Below are positions 1 to 6,595 of a stretch of DNA of 16,298 bases, piece after piece. The first letter of the stretch is position 1. Each line of letters begins with the position of its first letter. Source of the stretch: Candidatus Equimonas enterica (GTDB taxonomy: Bacteria > Bacteroidota > Bacteroidia > Bacteroidales > Bacteroidaceae); NCBI GenBank assembly GCA_018066225.1, contig JAGHRU010000010.1, forward strand, positions 1-16,298, written 5' to 3'. A model generated the notes under the pieces. It was not told the DNA's origin. It did not search any database and saw only the letters and a list, made by a program, of their open reading frames with translations. The position numbers and the translations under genes are program-made.

Positions 1-329
1 GTTTCCTCGCCGACCTCTGGCCGCTCTGCGACTTCTTCTTCCAAGCCCCCGAAGGCCTCAACACCGCTGACAAGTTTGTGCGCAAGAACTGGACAGACGA
101 CGCACCCGCCGATATGGCAGCACTCCGCAGCCTGCTCGCCGACCTCGACACGTGGACGGTGGAGGCGATGAAGGCCGCTGTCGATGCGTGGGCTGCCGAG
201 ACAGGCAAGAAGCCTTGGAACGCTTGGCGCGTCTGCCTCGTCGGTGCTGGCAAGGGGCCCGATATGTACGAACTCGCTGCCTTCCTTGGCCGTGAAGAGA
301 CGCTGCGCCGTATGGCGCGTCTGGCTTAA
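1..329 (+). CDS. gltX: Glutamyl-tRNA synthetase, C-terminal part (left edge cuts the gene)
   Basis: About 109 codons remain, read from base 3 (FLADLWPLCDFFFQAP...) to the TAA at 327-329. This is the end of the anticodon-binding helical domain of a class I glutamyl-tRNA synthetase, the cytoplasmic enzyme that charges tRNA-Glu. The family signs are the Phe-rich DFFFQAP stretch, then KNW, then the ending pattern in which GKGPDMYELAAFLGREETL matches the usual G.GP.....LGKEE..RR close. The HIGH and KMSKS catalytic motifs lie outside the window, so activity cannot be judged here. The GTG at 78 is internal, because the frame is open to the left edge and the upstream residues fit the family. waaA starts 23 bases after the stop with no terminator between, so the two are probably co-transcribed. 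Confidence 0.88.
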   Translation, partial: FLADLWPLCDFFFQAPEGLNTADKFVRKNWTDDAPADMAALRSLLADLDTWTVEAMKAAVDAWAAETGKKPWNAWRVCLVGAGKGPDMYELAAFLGREETLRRMARLA

Positions 330-352
330 CACCTTCTTACGCCCGAGTCCCT

Positions 353-1630
353 ATGTATTCTTTCATCATACTGCTCTATTCGCTGGCTGTGCGCATGGCC
401 GCGCTCTTTGGCAACAAGAAGGCGCGCCTCATGGTGCGCGGTCATCACGCCGTGTGGTCGCTGCTCCGAGAGCGTGTCGTGCCCGATGCACGCTACATCT
501 GGGTGCATGCCGCGTCGCTCGGCGAGTTTGAGCAGGGACGACCACTTATAGAGCGCATACGCCGTGAGATGCCGGAGAAGAAGATATTGCTCACCTTCTT
601 CTCGCCCTCGGGCTATGAGGTGCGCAAGAACTTCCCGGGTGCTGACATCGTCTGCTACCTGCCTTTCGACACGCTGCTTAATGTACGCCGCTTCCTGCGC
701 TTGGTACATCCCGAGATGTTGGTGCTCGTCAAGTATGAGTTCTGGTTCAACCTCATCTTCCGCGTTTCCCATCGTGGCATCCCCATTTACAGCATTTCCA
801 GCATCTTCCGTCCGCGTCAGATTTTCTTCCGCTGGTATGGCCGTATGTACGCCCAGTGCTTGAAGCGCATCACCCACTTCTTTGTGCAAAATCAGGAGAG
901 CGTCATGCTGCTCTCGCGCCTTGGCATCACCAATGTCACCGTCACGGGCGACACCCGCTTCGACCGCGTCATCGACATCATGCGCTCGGCGCGTGAGTTG
1001 CCCTATGTGGAGCATTTCGTGGCCCCTGCTCAGCAGGCGCAGCAGACCATCGTCGTGGCTGGCAGCACATGGCCGCCCGACGAAGACATCCTCATCGGGC
1101 ACTTCAACGCCCATCCCGAGCAGCGGCTCATCATCGCGCCCCATGTGGTCAGCGAGGAGCACCTCCGCGAGATAGAGAGCAAAATCCAGCGGCCTGCTGT
1201 CCGCCTCTCGCAACTCGTGGCCTATCTCACGGCGCATCCCGAGGTGGAGAGCCCCAAGGCGCAGTGCCTCATCATCGACGGCTATGGCCTGCTTTCCTCC
1301 ATCTACCGCTATGCCCATGTGGCCTACGTCGGTGGCGGCTTCGGTGTGGGTATCCACAATGTCCCCGAGGCAGCTGTCTATGGCCTGCCTGTCATCATCG
1401 GGCCCAACAATCAGCGTTTCCACGAGGCGCAGCAACTGCTCGCCGCAGGTGGCTGCCACGAGATTCACACCGGCGACGACTATGCCCGCTTGATGGCTAC
1501 TTTCACCACCGATGCCGCCGCGCTCTCTGCCGCTGGCAAGGCTTCTCACGACTACATTCACGGCCATGCTGGTGCTACTGACCTCATCTTCCGCCACCTC
1601 TTCCCCGAGGCCACCGCAGCCGAGTCGTAG
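353..1630 (+). CDS. waaA: 3-deoxy-D-manno-octulosonic acid (Kdo) transferase
   Basis: This 425-residue protein is an inner-membrane GT-B glycosyltransferase that moves Kdo from CMP-Kdo to the lipid A precursor, an essential step in LPS or LOS core assembly. The length equals that of the E. coli enzyme. Residues 1-19 form a hydrophobic membrane anchor. The motif VHAASLGEFEQG (about 51-62) carries the conserved catalytic Glu, here E58. YEFWFNLI lies near residues 126-133. The C-terminal nucleotide-sugar half has GGGFGVGIHNVPEAAVYG (from about 327, E339 conserved) and then PVIIGPNNQRFHEA. Its stop is followed by a strong intrinsic terminator (1661-1706). Start choice: the ATG at 353 places the anchor at the very N-terminus as in homologues. 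Whether one or two Kdo units are added cannot be read from the sequence. Confidence 0.95.
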   Translation: MYSFIILLYSLAVRMAALFGNKKARLMVRGHHAVWSLLRERVVPDARYIWVHAASLGEFEQGRPLIERIRREMPEKKILLTFFSPSGYEVRKNFPGADIVCYLPFDTLLNVRRFLRLVHPEMLVLVKYEFWFNLIFRVSHRGIPIYSISSIFRPRQIFFRWYGRMYAQCLKRITHFFVQNQESVMLLSRLGITNVTVTGDTRFDRVIDIMRSARELPYVEHFVAPAQQAQQTIVVAGSTWPPDEDILIGHFNAHPEQRLIIAPHVVSEEHLREIESKIQRPAVRLSQLVAYLTAHPEVESPKAQCLIIDGYGLLSSIYRYAHVAYVGGGFGVGIHNVPEAAVYGLPVIIGPNNQRFHEAQQLLAAGGCHEIHTGDDYARLMATFTTDAAALSAAGKASHDYIHGHAGATDLIFRHLFPEATAAES

Positions 1631-1660
1631 CCCGTATTTTCCTTTCTACTGACCCCCGCG

Positions 1661-1706
1661 AAACGGTCTGGGCAGATAGTGCGAACTGTCTGCCCAGACC
1701 GTTTTT
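1661..1706 (+). terminator. Intrinsic terminator of gltX-waaA
   Basis: A perfect 16-bp inverted repeat (1661-1676 paired with 1689-1704) has a 12-base loop and ends in a run of five T (1702-1706). It lies 30 bases after the waaA stop and faces the convergent rpsO gene. The inner part of the stem and the loop match the palindromic repeat family described at 1670-1739, so the terminator appears to be built from, or to have absorbed, a repeat unit. Confidence 0.85.
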
Positions 1707-1739
1707 CTTGTCTGCGCAGAGAGTTTTCACGCTCTGGGC
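1670..1739. repeat. Short palindromic intergenic repeat, locus A (two units)
   Basis: Two units share one plan: a 7-base arm, 2 bases, an 8-base core, 2 bases and an inverted arm, with arm starts 19 bases apart. Unit A1 has GGGCAGA at 1670, core GTGCGAAC at 1679 and TCTGCCC at 1689. Unit A2 has GCGCAGA at 1714, core GTTTTCAC at 1723 and TCTGGGC at 1733. The A2 core is the reverse complement of GTGAAAAC, so the two units lie in opposite orientation. The same arms and cores recur at 6360-6429, the other locus. The role is unknown. The stem-loop form suggests RNA structure or a REP-like element. Confidence 0.8.
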
Positions 1740-1760
1740 AGAGCGCATCGGGCGCAACGA

Positions 1761-1794
1761 AAAGCCCCCGTTGCCGTGCGGCAACGGGGGCTTT
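1761..1794 (-). terminator. Intrinsic terminator of rpsO
   Basis: A 15-bp perfect stem (1761-1775 with 1780-1794) closes on a 4-base loop. Read on the minus strand, the G-rich arm ends in CTTTT, a short U-tract. It begins 18 bases beyond the rpsO stop. The arm is also preceded by A residues on the plus strand, so the hairpin could act in both directions between the convergent waaA and rpsO genes. Confidence 0.88.
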
Positions 1795-1812
1795 CGATGG
1801 GGCGCAATAGAC

Positions 1813-2082
1813 TTACTTGCGGAGGCCGAGAGCCTTGACAATGGCGCGGTAGCGCTCGATGTCACGCTCCTTGAGGTAGTTGAGCAACGCACGGCGCTTG
1901 CCGACGAGCTTAACCAAGGCGCGTTCAGTCGTATGATCTTTACGGTTCGCCTTCATGTGCTCCGTCAAATGGGAAATACGGTAGGAGAACAAAGCCACCT
2001 GGCTCTCAGCAGAGCCCGTGTCCGAATTAGACTTTCCGTACTGTCCAAAGATCTCTTGCTTCTTTGCAGAATCTAAATACAT
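1813..2082 (-). CDS. rpsO: 30S ribosomal protein S15
   Basis: The 89-residue product is the standard length for S15, a primary 16S rRNA-binding protein of the small-subunit platform, which also takes part in a bridge to the large subunit. The family core is clear: DTGSAESQVALFSYRISHLT, then the HMKANRKDH turn, then LVGKRRALLNYL. The gene stands alone on the minus strand, with its own promoter (2140-2170) and its own terminator (1761-1794), as is usual for a monocistronic rpsO. S15 represses its own translation in several bacteria through structures in the mRNA leader. The leader here is about 50 bases and I could not identify a specific regulatory fold in it. Confidence 0.97.
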   Translation of the reverse strand: MYLDSAKKQEIFGQYGKSNSDTGSAESQVALFSYRISHLTEHMKANRKDHTTERALVKLVGKRRALLNYLKERDIERYRAIVKALGLRK

Positions 2083-2139
2083 GATGTGAAGAATTAAAAT
2101 AAATGGGTATTACTGCCTCCCTCTGCGGGATAGCGGCTG

Positions 2140-2170
2140 CAAAATTACGAACTTACTTTTGTCTGGCAAA
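2140..2170 (-). promoter_or_regulatory. Bacteroidota-type promoter of rpsO
   Basis: On the minus strand a -33 box TTTG (2170-2167) is followed by exactly 19 bases and then TAATTTTG (2147-2140), a full match to the Bacteroidota -7 consensus TAnnTTTG. Transcription should begin near 2134, which gives a leader of about 50 bases ahead of the ATG at 2082. The call rests on consensus and position only. Confidence 0.75.
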
Positions 2171-2250
2171 GACTTTGGCAGTTTTTTTTACCCGAGGCAG
2201 CAATTTTGTGCCTTTATCGCCCTTTTTTTGCAGGTTTTGCAGCGCAGGGC

Positions 2251-2281
2251 TTGGATATGTGGTGGGAATTTTGTTACTTTG
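2251..2281 (+). promoter_or_regulatory. Probable promoter of rnr
   Basis: TTGG at 2251 is followed by 19 bases and then TTACTTTG (2274-2281). This resembles the Bacteroidota pattern TTTG, 19 bases, TAnnTTTG, with one mismatch in each box, and it has the same spacing as the two full matches in this window. The start of transcription would be near 2287, which leaves a leader of about 36 bases. It is divergent from the rpsO promoter about 80 bases away. Confidence 0.5.
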
Positions 2282-2288
2282 CGGTGTC

Positions 2289-2308
2289 GTGTCGCGGTGG
2301 AGCGACAC
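2289..2308 (+). promoter_or_regulatory. Hairpin at the 5' end of the rnr leader
   Basis: GTGTCGC (2289-2295) and GCGACAC (2302-2308) form a perfect 7-bp GC-rich stem with a 6-base loop. It ends 14 bases before the rnr ATG. If the promoter call at 2251-2281 is right, this hairpin sits almost at the 5' end of the mRNA, where it could affect mRNA stability or ribosome access. An alternative register pairs GGTGTCG (2283-2289) with CGACACC. The function is inferred. Confidence 0.4.
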
Positions 2309-2322
2309 CCAAAAATTAGACT

Positions 2323-4629
2323 ATGGCAAAAGGAAAAACTAAAAGTACACGCCTCAAAAAGCGTGACATACGCGCCCGACTGCTCGACATCTTCGAGCAA
2401 AACGGCGATCGTAGTCTCGGCGTGAAGGAACTCTTCCGCCTCGTAGAAGCCAAAAACCATCCCACCAAGATGCTCGTGCTCGACACCCTCAGCGACTTGG
2501 TGCTCGACGACTATCTGTGCACCGACCAAGGCGGCACCTATCAGCGCAATGTGAGGGAGTCGCAAGTCATAGAGGGCACTTTCCGCCGCAAACGCAATGG
2601 CCACAATGTCTTCGTGCCCGACGATGGCGGCAAAGACATACTGGTCATGGAAAACTACTCGCGCCATGCCCTCGACGGCGACCGCGTGCGCGTCACCATG
2701 CTCGCCCGCCGTCATGGCCATACTCGCGAAGCCGCGGTGACCGAAATACTCTCACGACAGCGCGACACCTTCGTAGGTCGCTTGCAGGTGGACCGCGGTT
2801 TCGGTTTCCTCGTGGCCGACAGCCGACAACTGCCTACCGACATCTTTATCCCCAAGGAGGGCCTGGGCAAGGCGCAGAATGGGCAGAAGGTGGTGGTGAA
2901 AATCACGGACTGGCCCGAGGCGAGCCGCAGCCCCATCGGCAAGGTAGTCGATATACTCGGACAGATGGGCGACAACGACACCGAGATGCACGCCATACTC
3001 GCGGAGTTTGGATTGCCCTACAAGTACCCCAAAAACGTGGAGCGGGCTGCCGAACGCCTCACCGACGGCATCACCCCCGAGGAAGTGGCGCGACGCGAAG
3101 ACCTGCGCGATGTGCTCACCTTCACCATCGACCCCAAAGACGCCAAGGACTACGACGACGCCCTCTCGCTGCGTCCTGCTGGGGGCAAGGGCTTGTGGGA
3201 AGTCGGTGTCCATATAGCCGATGTCAGCCACTATGTCACCGAAGGCAGCGTCATCGACAAGGAAGCTTACAACCGCGCTACAAGCACCTATCTCGTGGAC
3301 CGCACCATACCCATGCTGCCCGAGCGGCTGTGCAACGCGCTCTGCTCTCTCCGCCAAGACGAGGACAAGCTCACGTACTCCGTCATCTTTACGCTCGACG
3401 AGCACGCTGAGGTCAGAAACTGGCGACTGCGCCACACCGTCATCCGCAGCGACCGCCGCTTCGCCTACGAGGAAGTGCAGGCCATCCTCGAGCGCAACGG
3501 CGAAGCCTCGGAAGCCGACCTCGCTCTGCCCGGAGAGCATCCCGCCGTCGATGGCTCCCTGGCGCACCCGCAAGGGGAATACGCTCACGCACTCATCATC
3601 CTCAACCGCTTGGCCAAGGCTTTGCGCGCACGCCGCTTCAAGCACGGTGGCATAGCCTTCGATCGCCCCGAAGTGCGCTTTGAGATAGACGAGAAGGGCC
3701 GCCCCGTCTCCACCTACGTCAAGGTGGCGCGCGACGCCAATAAGCTCATCGAAGAGTTTATGCTGCTGGCCAATCGCACCGTGGCCGAGAGCATCGGCGT
3801 GACAGAGCGCGGCCGCAAAGCCAAGGTGTTGCCTTACCGCATACACGATGTGCCCGACATCGAGAAACTCGAGCACCTGAAAGACTACGTCGCCCGCTTC
3901 GGCTACAAAATCAAGACCGAGGGCAGCAAGACCGAAATCAGTAAGAGCCTCAACAAGATGCTTGCCGACACCCACGGCAGCAAGGAGGAAAAGGTGGTGG
4001 AGATGGTGACGCTGCGTGCCATGCAGAAGGCGCGCTACTCCACGCACAACATCGGACACTACGGCCTCATGTTCCAGTACTACACCCACTTCACCTCGCC
4101 CATTCGTCGCTATCCCGACCTTATGGTGCACCGCCTGCTCACGCGCTACGCCGAAGGAGGCCGCAGCGTCACGCAGCAACGCTATGAAGACCTCTGCCAG
4201 CATTGCAGCGAGATGGAGCAACTCGCTACCAACGCCGAGCGTGCCAGCACGAAGTACAAGCAGGTGGAGTTCATGGGCGCACGCCTCGGACAGGAATACG
4301 ATGGCACCATCACGGGCGTCACGGAGTTTGGCCTCTATGTGGAGGAGAACGACTCGCGCTGCGAAGGACTCGTACCCCTGCGCGACCTGCTCGACGACTA
4401 CTATGAGTTTGACGAGAAGAACTACTGCCTGCGTGGCCGTCGTCACCACCACACCTACGCCCTCGGCGACAGCGTGCGCATCCGTGTGGAGAGAGCCAAC
4501 CTCGAGCGCCGCCAGCTCGACTACGCGCTGGTGGGGCAGGAGCGTGAGCCGAAGATGGAGAAGACCATCGTGCGCAAGGAGAAAGGCGGCAAGAAACGCA
4601 AGGAAAAGGGCAGCAAGAAGCGCAAGTAA
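2323..4629 (+). CDS. rnr: Ribonuclease R (3'-5' exoribonuclease)
   Basis: The 768-residue protein is an RNB-family exonuclease that degrades structured RNA processively from the 3' end in RNA quality control. Domains in order: an N-terminal winged-helix-like segment (about 10-70), two cold-shock-type domains (about 82-210), the RNB catalytic domain (about 255-610), an S1 domain (about 657-735) and a Lys-rich tail (about 745-768). The catalytic aspartates are seen in IDPKDAKDYDDALS (D270, D276, D278, D279). The other family signature, FTSPIRRYPD, spans 590-599. The basic tail resembles that of E. coli RNase R, where it is known to engage tmRNA-SmpB and ribosomes. The C-terminal S1 domain plus the basic tail favours RNase R over RNase II. 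The kinase gene starts 42 bases downstream with no terminator, so co-transcription is likely. Confidence 0.95.
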   Translation: MAKGKTKSTRLKKRDIRARLLDIFEQNGDRSLGVKELFRLVEAKNHPTKMLVLDTLSDLVLDDYLCTDQGGTYQRNVRESQVIEGTFRRKRNGHNVFVPDDGGKDILVMENYSRHALDGDRVRVTMLARRHGHTREAAVTEILSRQRDTFVGRLQVDRGFGFLVADSRQLPTDIFIPKEGLGKAQNGQKVVVKITDWPEASRSPIGKVVDILGQMGDNDTEMHAILAEFGLPYKYPKNVERAAERLTDGITPEEVARREDLRDVLTFTIDPKDAKDYDDALSLRPAGGKGLWEVGVHIADVSHYVTEGSVIDKEAYNRATSTYLVDRTIPMLPERLCNALCSLRQDEDKLTYSVIFTLDEHAEVRNWRLRHTVIRSDRRFAYEEVQAILERNGEASEADLALPGEHPAVDGSLAHPQGEYAHALIILNRLAKALRARRFKHGGIAFDRPEVRFEIDEKGRPVSTYVKVARDANKLIEEFMLLANRTVAESIGVTERGRKAKVLPYRIHDVPDIEKLEHLKDYVARFGYKIKTEGSKTEISKSLNKMLADTHGSKEEKVVEMVTLRAMQKARYSTHNIGHYGLMFQYYTHFTSPIRRYPDLMVHRLLTRYAEGGRSVTQQRYEDLCQHCSEMEQLATNAERASTKYKQVEFMGARLGQEYDGTITGVTEFGLYVEENDSRCEGLVPLRDLLDDYYEFDEKNYCLRGRRHHHTYALGDSVRIRVERANLERRQLDYALVGQEREPKMEKTIVRKEKGGKKRKEKGSKKRK

Positions 4630-4671
4630 TGCGCACGGCCTGCCGCAATCAATCACTAAAATCGACCTATC

Positions 4672-6336
4672 ATGTACAAGATAAACGTCTATTGCATCAA
4701 CGACCAAAAGCAATATGCTGTGCCCAAAGGCACTACACTCGAAGAACTCTATGCGCTCACGGGGCTATCGCTGCCCCACGGCGTGCTCGCCGCCACCGTC
4801 AATAACAAGGTGGAGGGACTGCACTACAGCATCTACGACAGCCGCGACATAGAGTTTCTCAACATTACGAAGCCCGCAGGCGAACGCTGCTACACGCGCT
4901 CCCTCTTCTTTGTGCTCTACAAGGCTGTCTGCGACCTCTATCCCTCATGTAGCCTGCGCATCGACACCGCGCTCTCGGGCGGCTACTACTGCCACCTCAC
5001 GCCGATGCCCGAAGGCCTCAATGGCGAGCAAGTGGCGCTGGCACTGCGCGAGCGTATGCTGCAAATCGTCGGCGAAGACCTGCCCTTCCACCGCCAGACC
5101 ATACGCACCACAGAGGCCATCCGGCTCTTCCGCGAGCAAGGTCTGGAAGACAAGGCGCTGCTGCTCGAAGGCACAGACACCCTCTACACCCACTGCTACA
5201 CCCTCGGCGACGTAGCCGACTACTTCTACGGCTCGCTCATACTGCGTACCTCTGGACTCTACCTCTTCGATCTCGAGCCCTACGCCGACGGTATGCTGCT
5301 GCGCACGCCCGACCGCCGCAATCCCTCGGTGCTCACGCCCATGCGACGTGAGAGCAAGATGTTTGATGTCTTCGACCGCCTCAAACGCTGGCAGGACATC
5401 GTGGGCATCAGTACCATCGGCGCGCTCAACAAGAGCAATGCTGCGGGCTACGGCAACATACTCATCAGCGTCAGCGAAGCCCTGCAAGAGAAGCGTTTCG
5501 CACAAATCGCCGACCGCATTGCCGCCAACCCCCAAATCAAGGTGGTGCTCATCGCAGGCCCTTCCTCCTCGGGCAAGACGACGACTTCCAAGCGTATGTG
5601 CGTGCAACTCATCGCCAGCGGCAAGAAACCCTATGCCATCTCGCTCGACGACTACTTCGTCAATCGCGAAGACACGCCGCTCGATGCTGACGGCAACTAC
5701 GACTTCGAGAGCATACATGCCATGGACATCGACTTCTTCAATGCCCAGATGAACGACCTCCTCTCGGGCAAAGAGGTGGAGCTGCCGCGCTTCAACTTCC
5801 AGACCGGCCACCGCGAAAATAGCGGCAAACGCCTGCGTCTGACCGACGACATGATACTCATCCTCGAAGGCATCCACGGCCTCAACCCGATGCTGAGCGC
5901 AACCATTCCCGACGAAAACAAGTTTAAGATTTACGCCTCGGCACTGACTACCATCAAACTCGACCATCACAACTACATCCCCACGACCGACAACCGCCTG
6001 CTGCGCCGCATCGTGCGCGACCACAAATACCGTGGTTACAGCGCGCTCGACACCATCCGTCGCTGGCCGTCGGTGCAGGCCGGTGAGGAGAAGTGGATAT
6101 ATCCCTATCAAGAGGAGGCCGACGAGATGGTCAATACCGCGCTGCTCTTTGAACTCGCTGCGCTACGCGATGCCGCGCTGCCGCTGCTGGCGCAAGTGCC
6201 GGAGTCGGCACCCGAATACTGCGAAGCCTATCGCCTGTGCAAGTTCCTCTCCTACCTGCACCCCATCGCCATCGATGCCTTGCCACCCACTTCGCTGCTG
6301 CGTGAGTTTATGGGCGGCAGCACGTTTGATTACTAA
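4672..6336 (+). CDS. Nucleoside (uridine-like) kinase with N-terminal TGS/ThrRS-like region
   Basis: The 554-residue protein joins two parts. The N-terminal 60 or so residues look like a TGS domain (VPKGTTLEELYALTG, then a later DSRDIEFL), and the following region to about 230 resembles the second additional domain of threonyl-tRNA synthetase. The C-terminal half is a P-loop kinase of the uridine kinase/phosphoribulokinase type: Walker A GPSSSGKT at 296-303, SLDDYFVNRED from 324 and LILEGIHGLNP from 396. Proteins of this build are annotated as nucleoside or uridine kinases in Bacteroidota, Clostridia and Thermotoga. The substrate is not proved by sequence. No catalytic aminoacyl-tRNA synthetase core is present. 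It follows rnr at 42 bases and ends ahead of a palindromic terminator, so it probably closes an rnr-kinase transcript, with NMP release by RNase R and nucleoside salvage as a possible but unproved link. Confidence 0.85.
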   Translation: MYKINVYCINDQKQYAVPKGTTLEELYALTGLSLPHGVLAATVNNKVEGLHYSIYDSRDIEFLNITKPAGERCYTRSLFFVLYKAVCDLYPSCSLRIDTALSGGYYCHLTPMPEGLNGEQVALALRERMLQIVGEDLPFHRQTIRTTEAIRLFREQGLEDKALLLEGTDTLYTHCYTLGDVADYFYGSLILRTSGLYLFDLEPYADGMLLRTPDRRNPSVLTPMRRESKMFDVFDRLKRWQDIVGISTIGALNKSNAAGYGNILISVSEALQEKRFAQIADRIAANPQIKVVLIAGPSSSGKTTTSKRMCVQLIASGKKPYAISLDDYFVNREDTPLDADGNYDFESIHAMDIDFFNAQMNDLLSGKEVELPRFNFQTGHRENSGKRLRLTDDMILILEGIHGLNPMLSATIPDENKFKIYASALTTIKLDHHNYIPTTDNRLLRRIVRDHKYRGYSALDTIRRWPSVQAGEEKWIYPYQEEADEMVNTALLFELAALRDAALPLLAQVPESAPEYCEAYRLCKFLSYLHPIAIDALPPTSLLREFMGGSTFDY

Positions 6337-6359
6337 ATCAGAGCGACCCAAAGCGACAA

Positions 6360-6429
6360 GGGCAGATCGTTCGCACGACGAGGGCAGACAGTTTTCACGG
6401 TCTGCCCTCGTTGTTTCACGCGTCTGCCC
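6360..6429. repeat. Short palindromic intergenic repeat, locus B (nested palindrome)
   Basis: Four arms are seen: GGGCAGA at 6360 and 6382, and its complement TCTGCCC at 6401 and 6423. The outer pairs are each 22 bases apart and the central pair 19 bases apart. Cores between them are GTTCGCAC (6369-6376), GTTTTCAC (6391-6398) and a degraded GTTTCAC (6413-6419). The central unit has the same 7-2-8-2-7 plan as both units at 1670-1739. It begins 23 bases after the kinase stop. The outer arms can also pair with each other, so the whole locus may fold as a two-tier hairpin. Confidence 0.8.
6378..6416 (+). terminator. Probable terminator of rnr-kinase transcript
   Basis: A perfect 12-bp stem pairs 6378-6389 with 6400-6411 around a 10-base loop. 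It is followed by a short, broken T-tract (TTGTTT), weaker than the one after waaA. It is the central unit of the repeat locus and lies 41 bases after the kinase stop. Termination is inferred from structure and position. Confidence 0.6.
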
Positions 6430-6491
6430 AGATAGGAAGAGCGGGGGTGGGACGAAAGCATAGGAAAGCGGCGAAAAACGATGCGAAAACT

Positions 6492-6590
6492 GCGGTTTTG
6501 ACCGCTATTTTCTTAAAAAGATGTAAAAAGCAACCGCTATTTTTTGCCGCCTCAAAATTTGGTAGTAAATTTGCACGCTGTATAATAGCG
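6492..6590 (+). promoter_or_regulatory. Candidate operator: repeated CGCTATT heptamer around the promoter
   Basis: ACCGCTATTTT occurs at 6501-6511 and again at 6533-6543, 32 bases apart (about three helical turns), directly upstream of and touching the -33 box. The first copy overlaps a small inverted repeat, GCGGT (6492-6496) with ACCGC (6501-6505). The heptamer CGCTATT is found a third time in reverse (AATAGCG, 6584-6590), just before the ATG at 6596. Helically phased copies on both sides of a promoter suggest a regulator-binding site, but the surrounding bases are AT-rich and no regulator is identified. Confidence 0.35.
6543..6573 (+). promoter_or_regulatory. Bacteroidota-type promoter of the envelope operon
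   Basis: TTTG (6543-6546), 19 bases, then TAAATTTG (6566-6573) is a full match to the -33/-7 consensus. Transcription should start near 6580, giving a very short leader of about 16 bases before the ATG at 6596. It is the only clear promoter I saw ahead of the eight plus-strand genes that follow. Confidence 0.78.
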
Positions 6591-6595
6591 ATAAT

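Noticed and set aside
1584..1892. 102-codon minus-strand frame across the waaA-rpsO junction
   Set aside because: It runs through both terminators and the palindromic repeat and overlaps the ends of two real genes. The translation is Ser/Arg-rich with no family resemblance.
2171..2250. T-rich segment (runs of seven T) upstream of rnr as a terminator or small RNA
   Set aside because: I found no stem preceding the T-runs and no supporting promoter-terminator pair. It is probably AT-rich promoter-upstream DNA.
6360..6429. Possible CRISPR-like array from regular spacing of 7-base arms
   Set aside because: The arms alternate in orientation, the spacers between them carry a conserved core, and the whole is 70 bases long. 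It is a palindromic repeat, not direct repeats with unique spacers.
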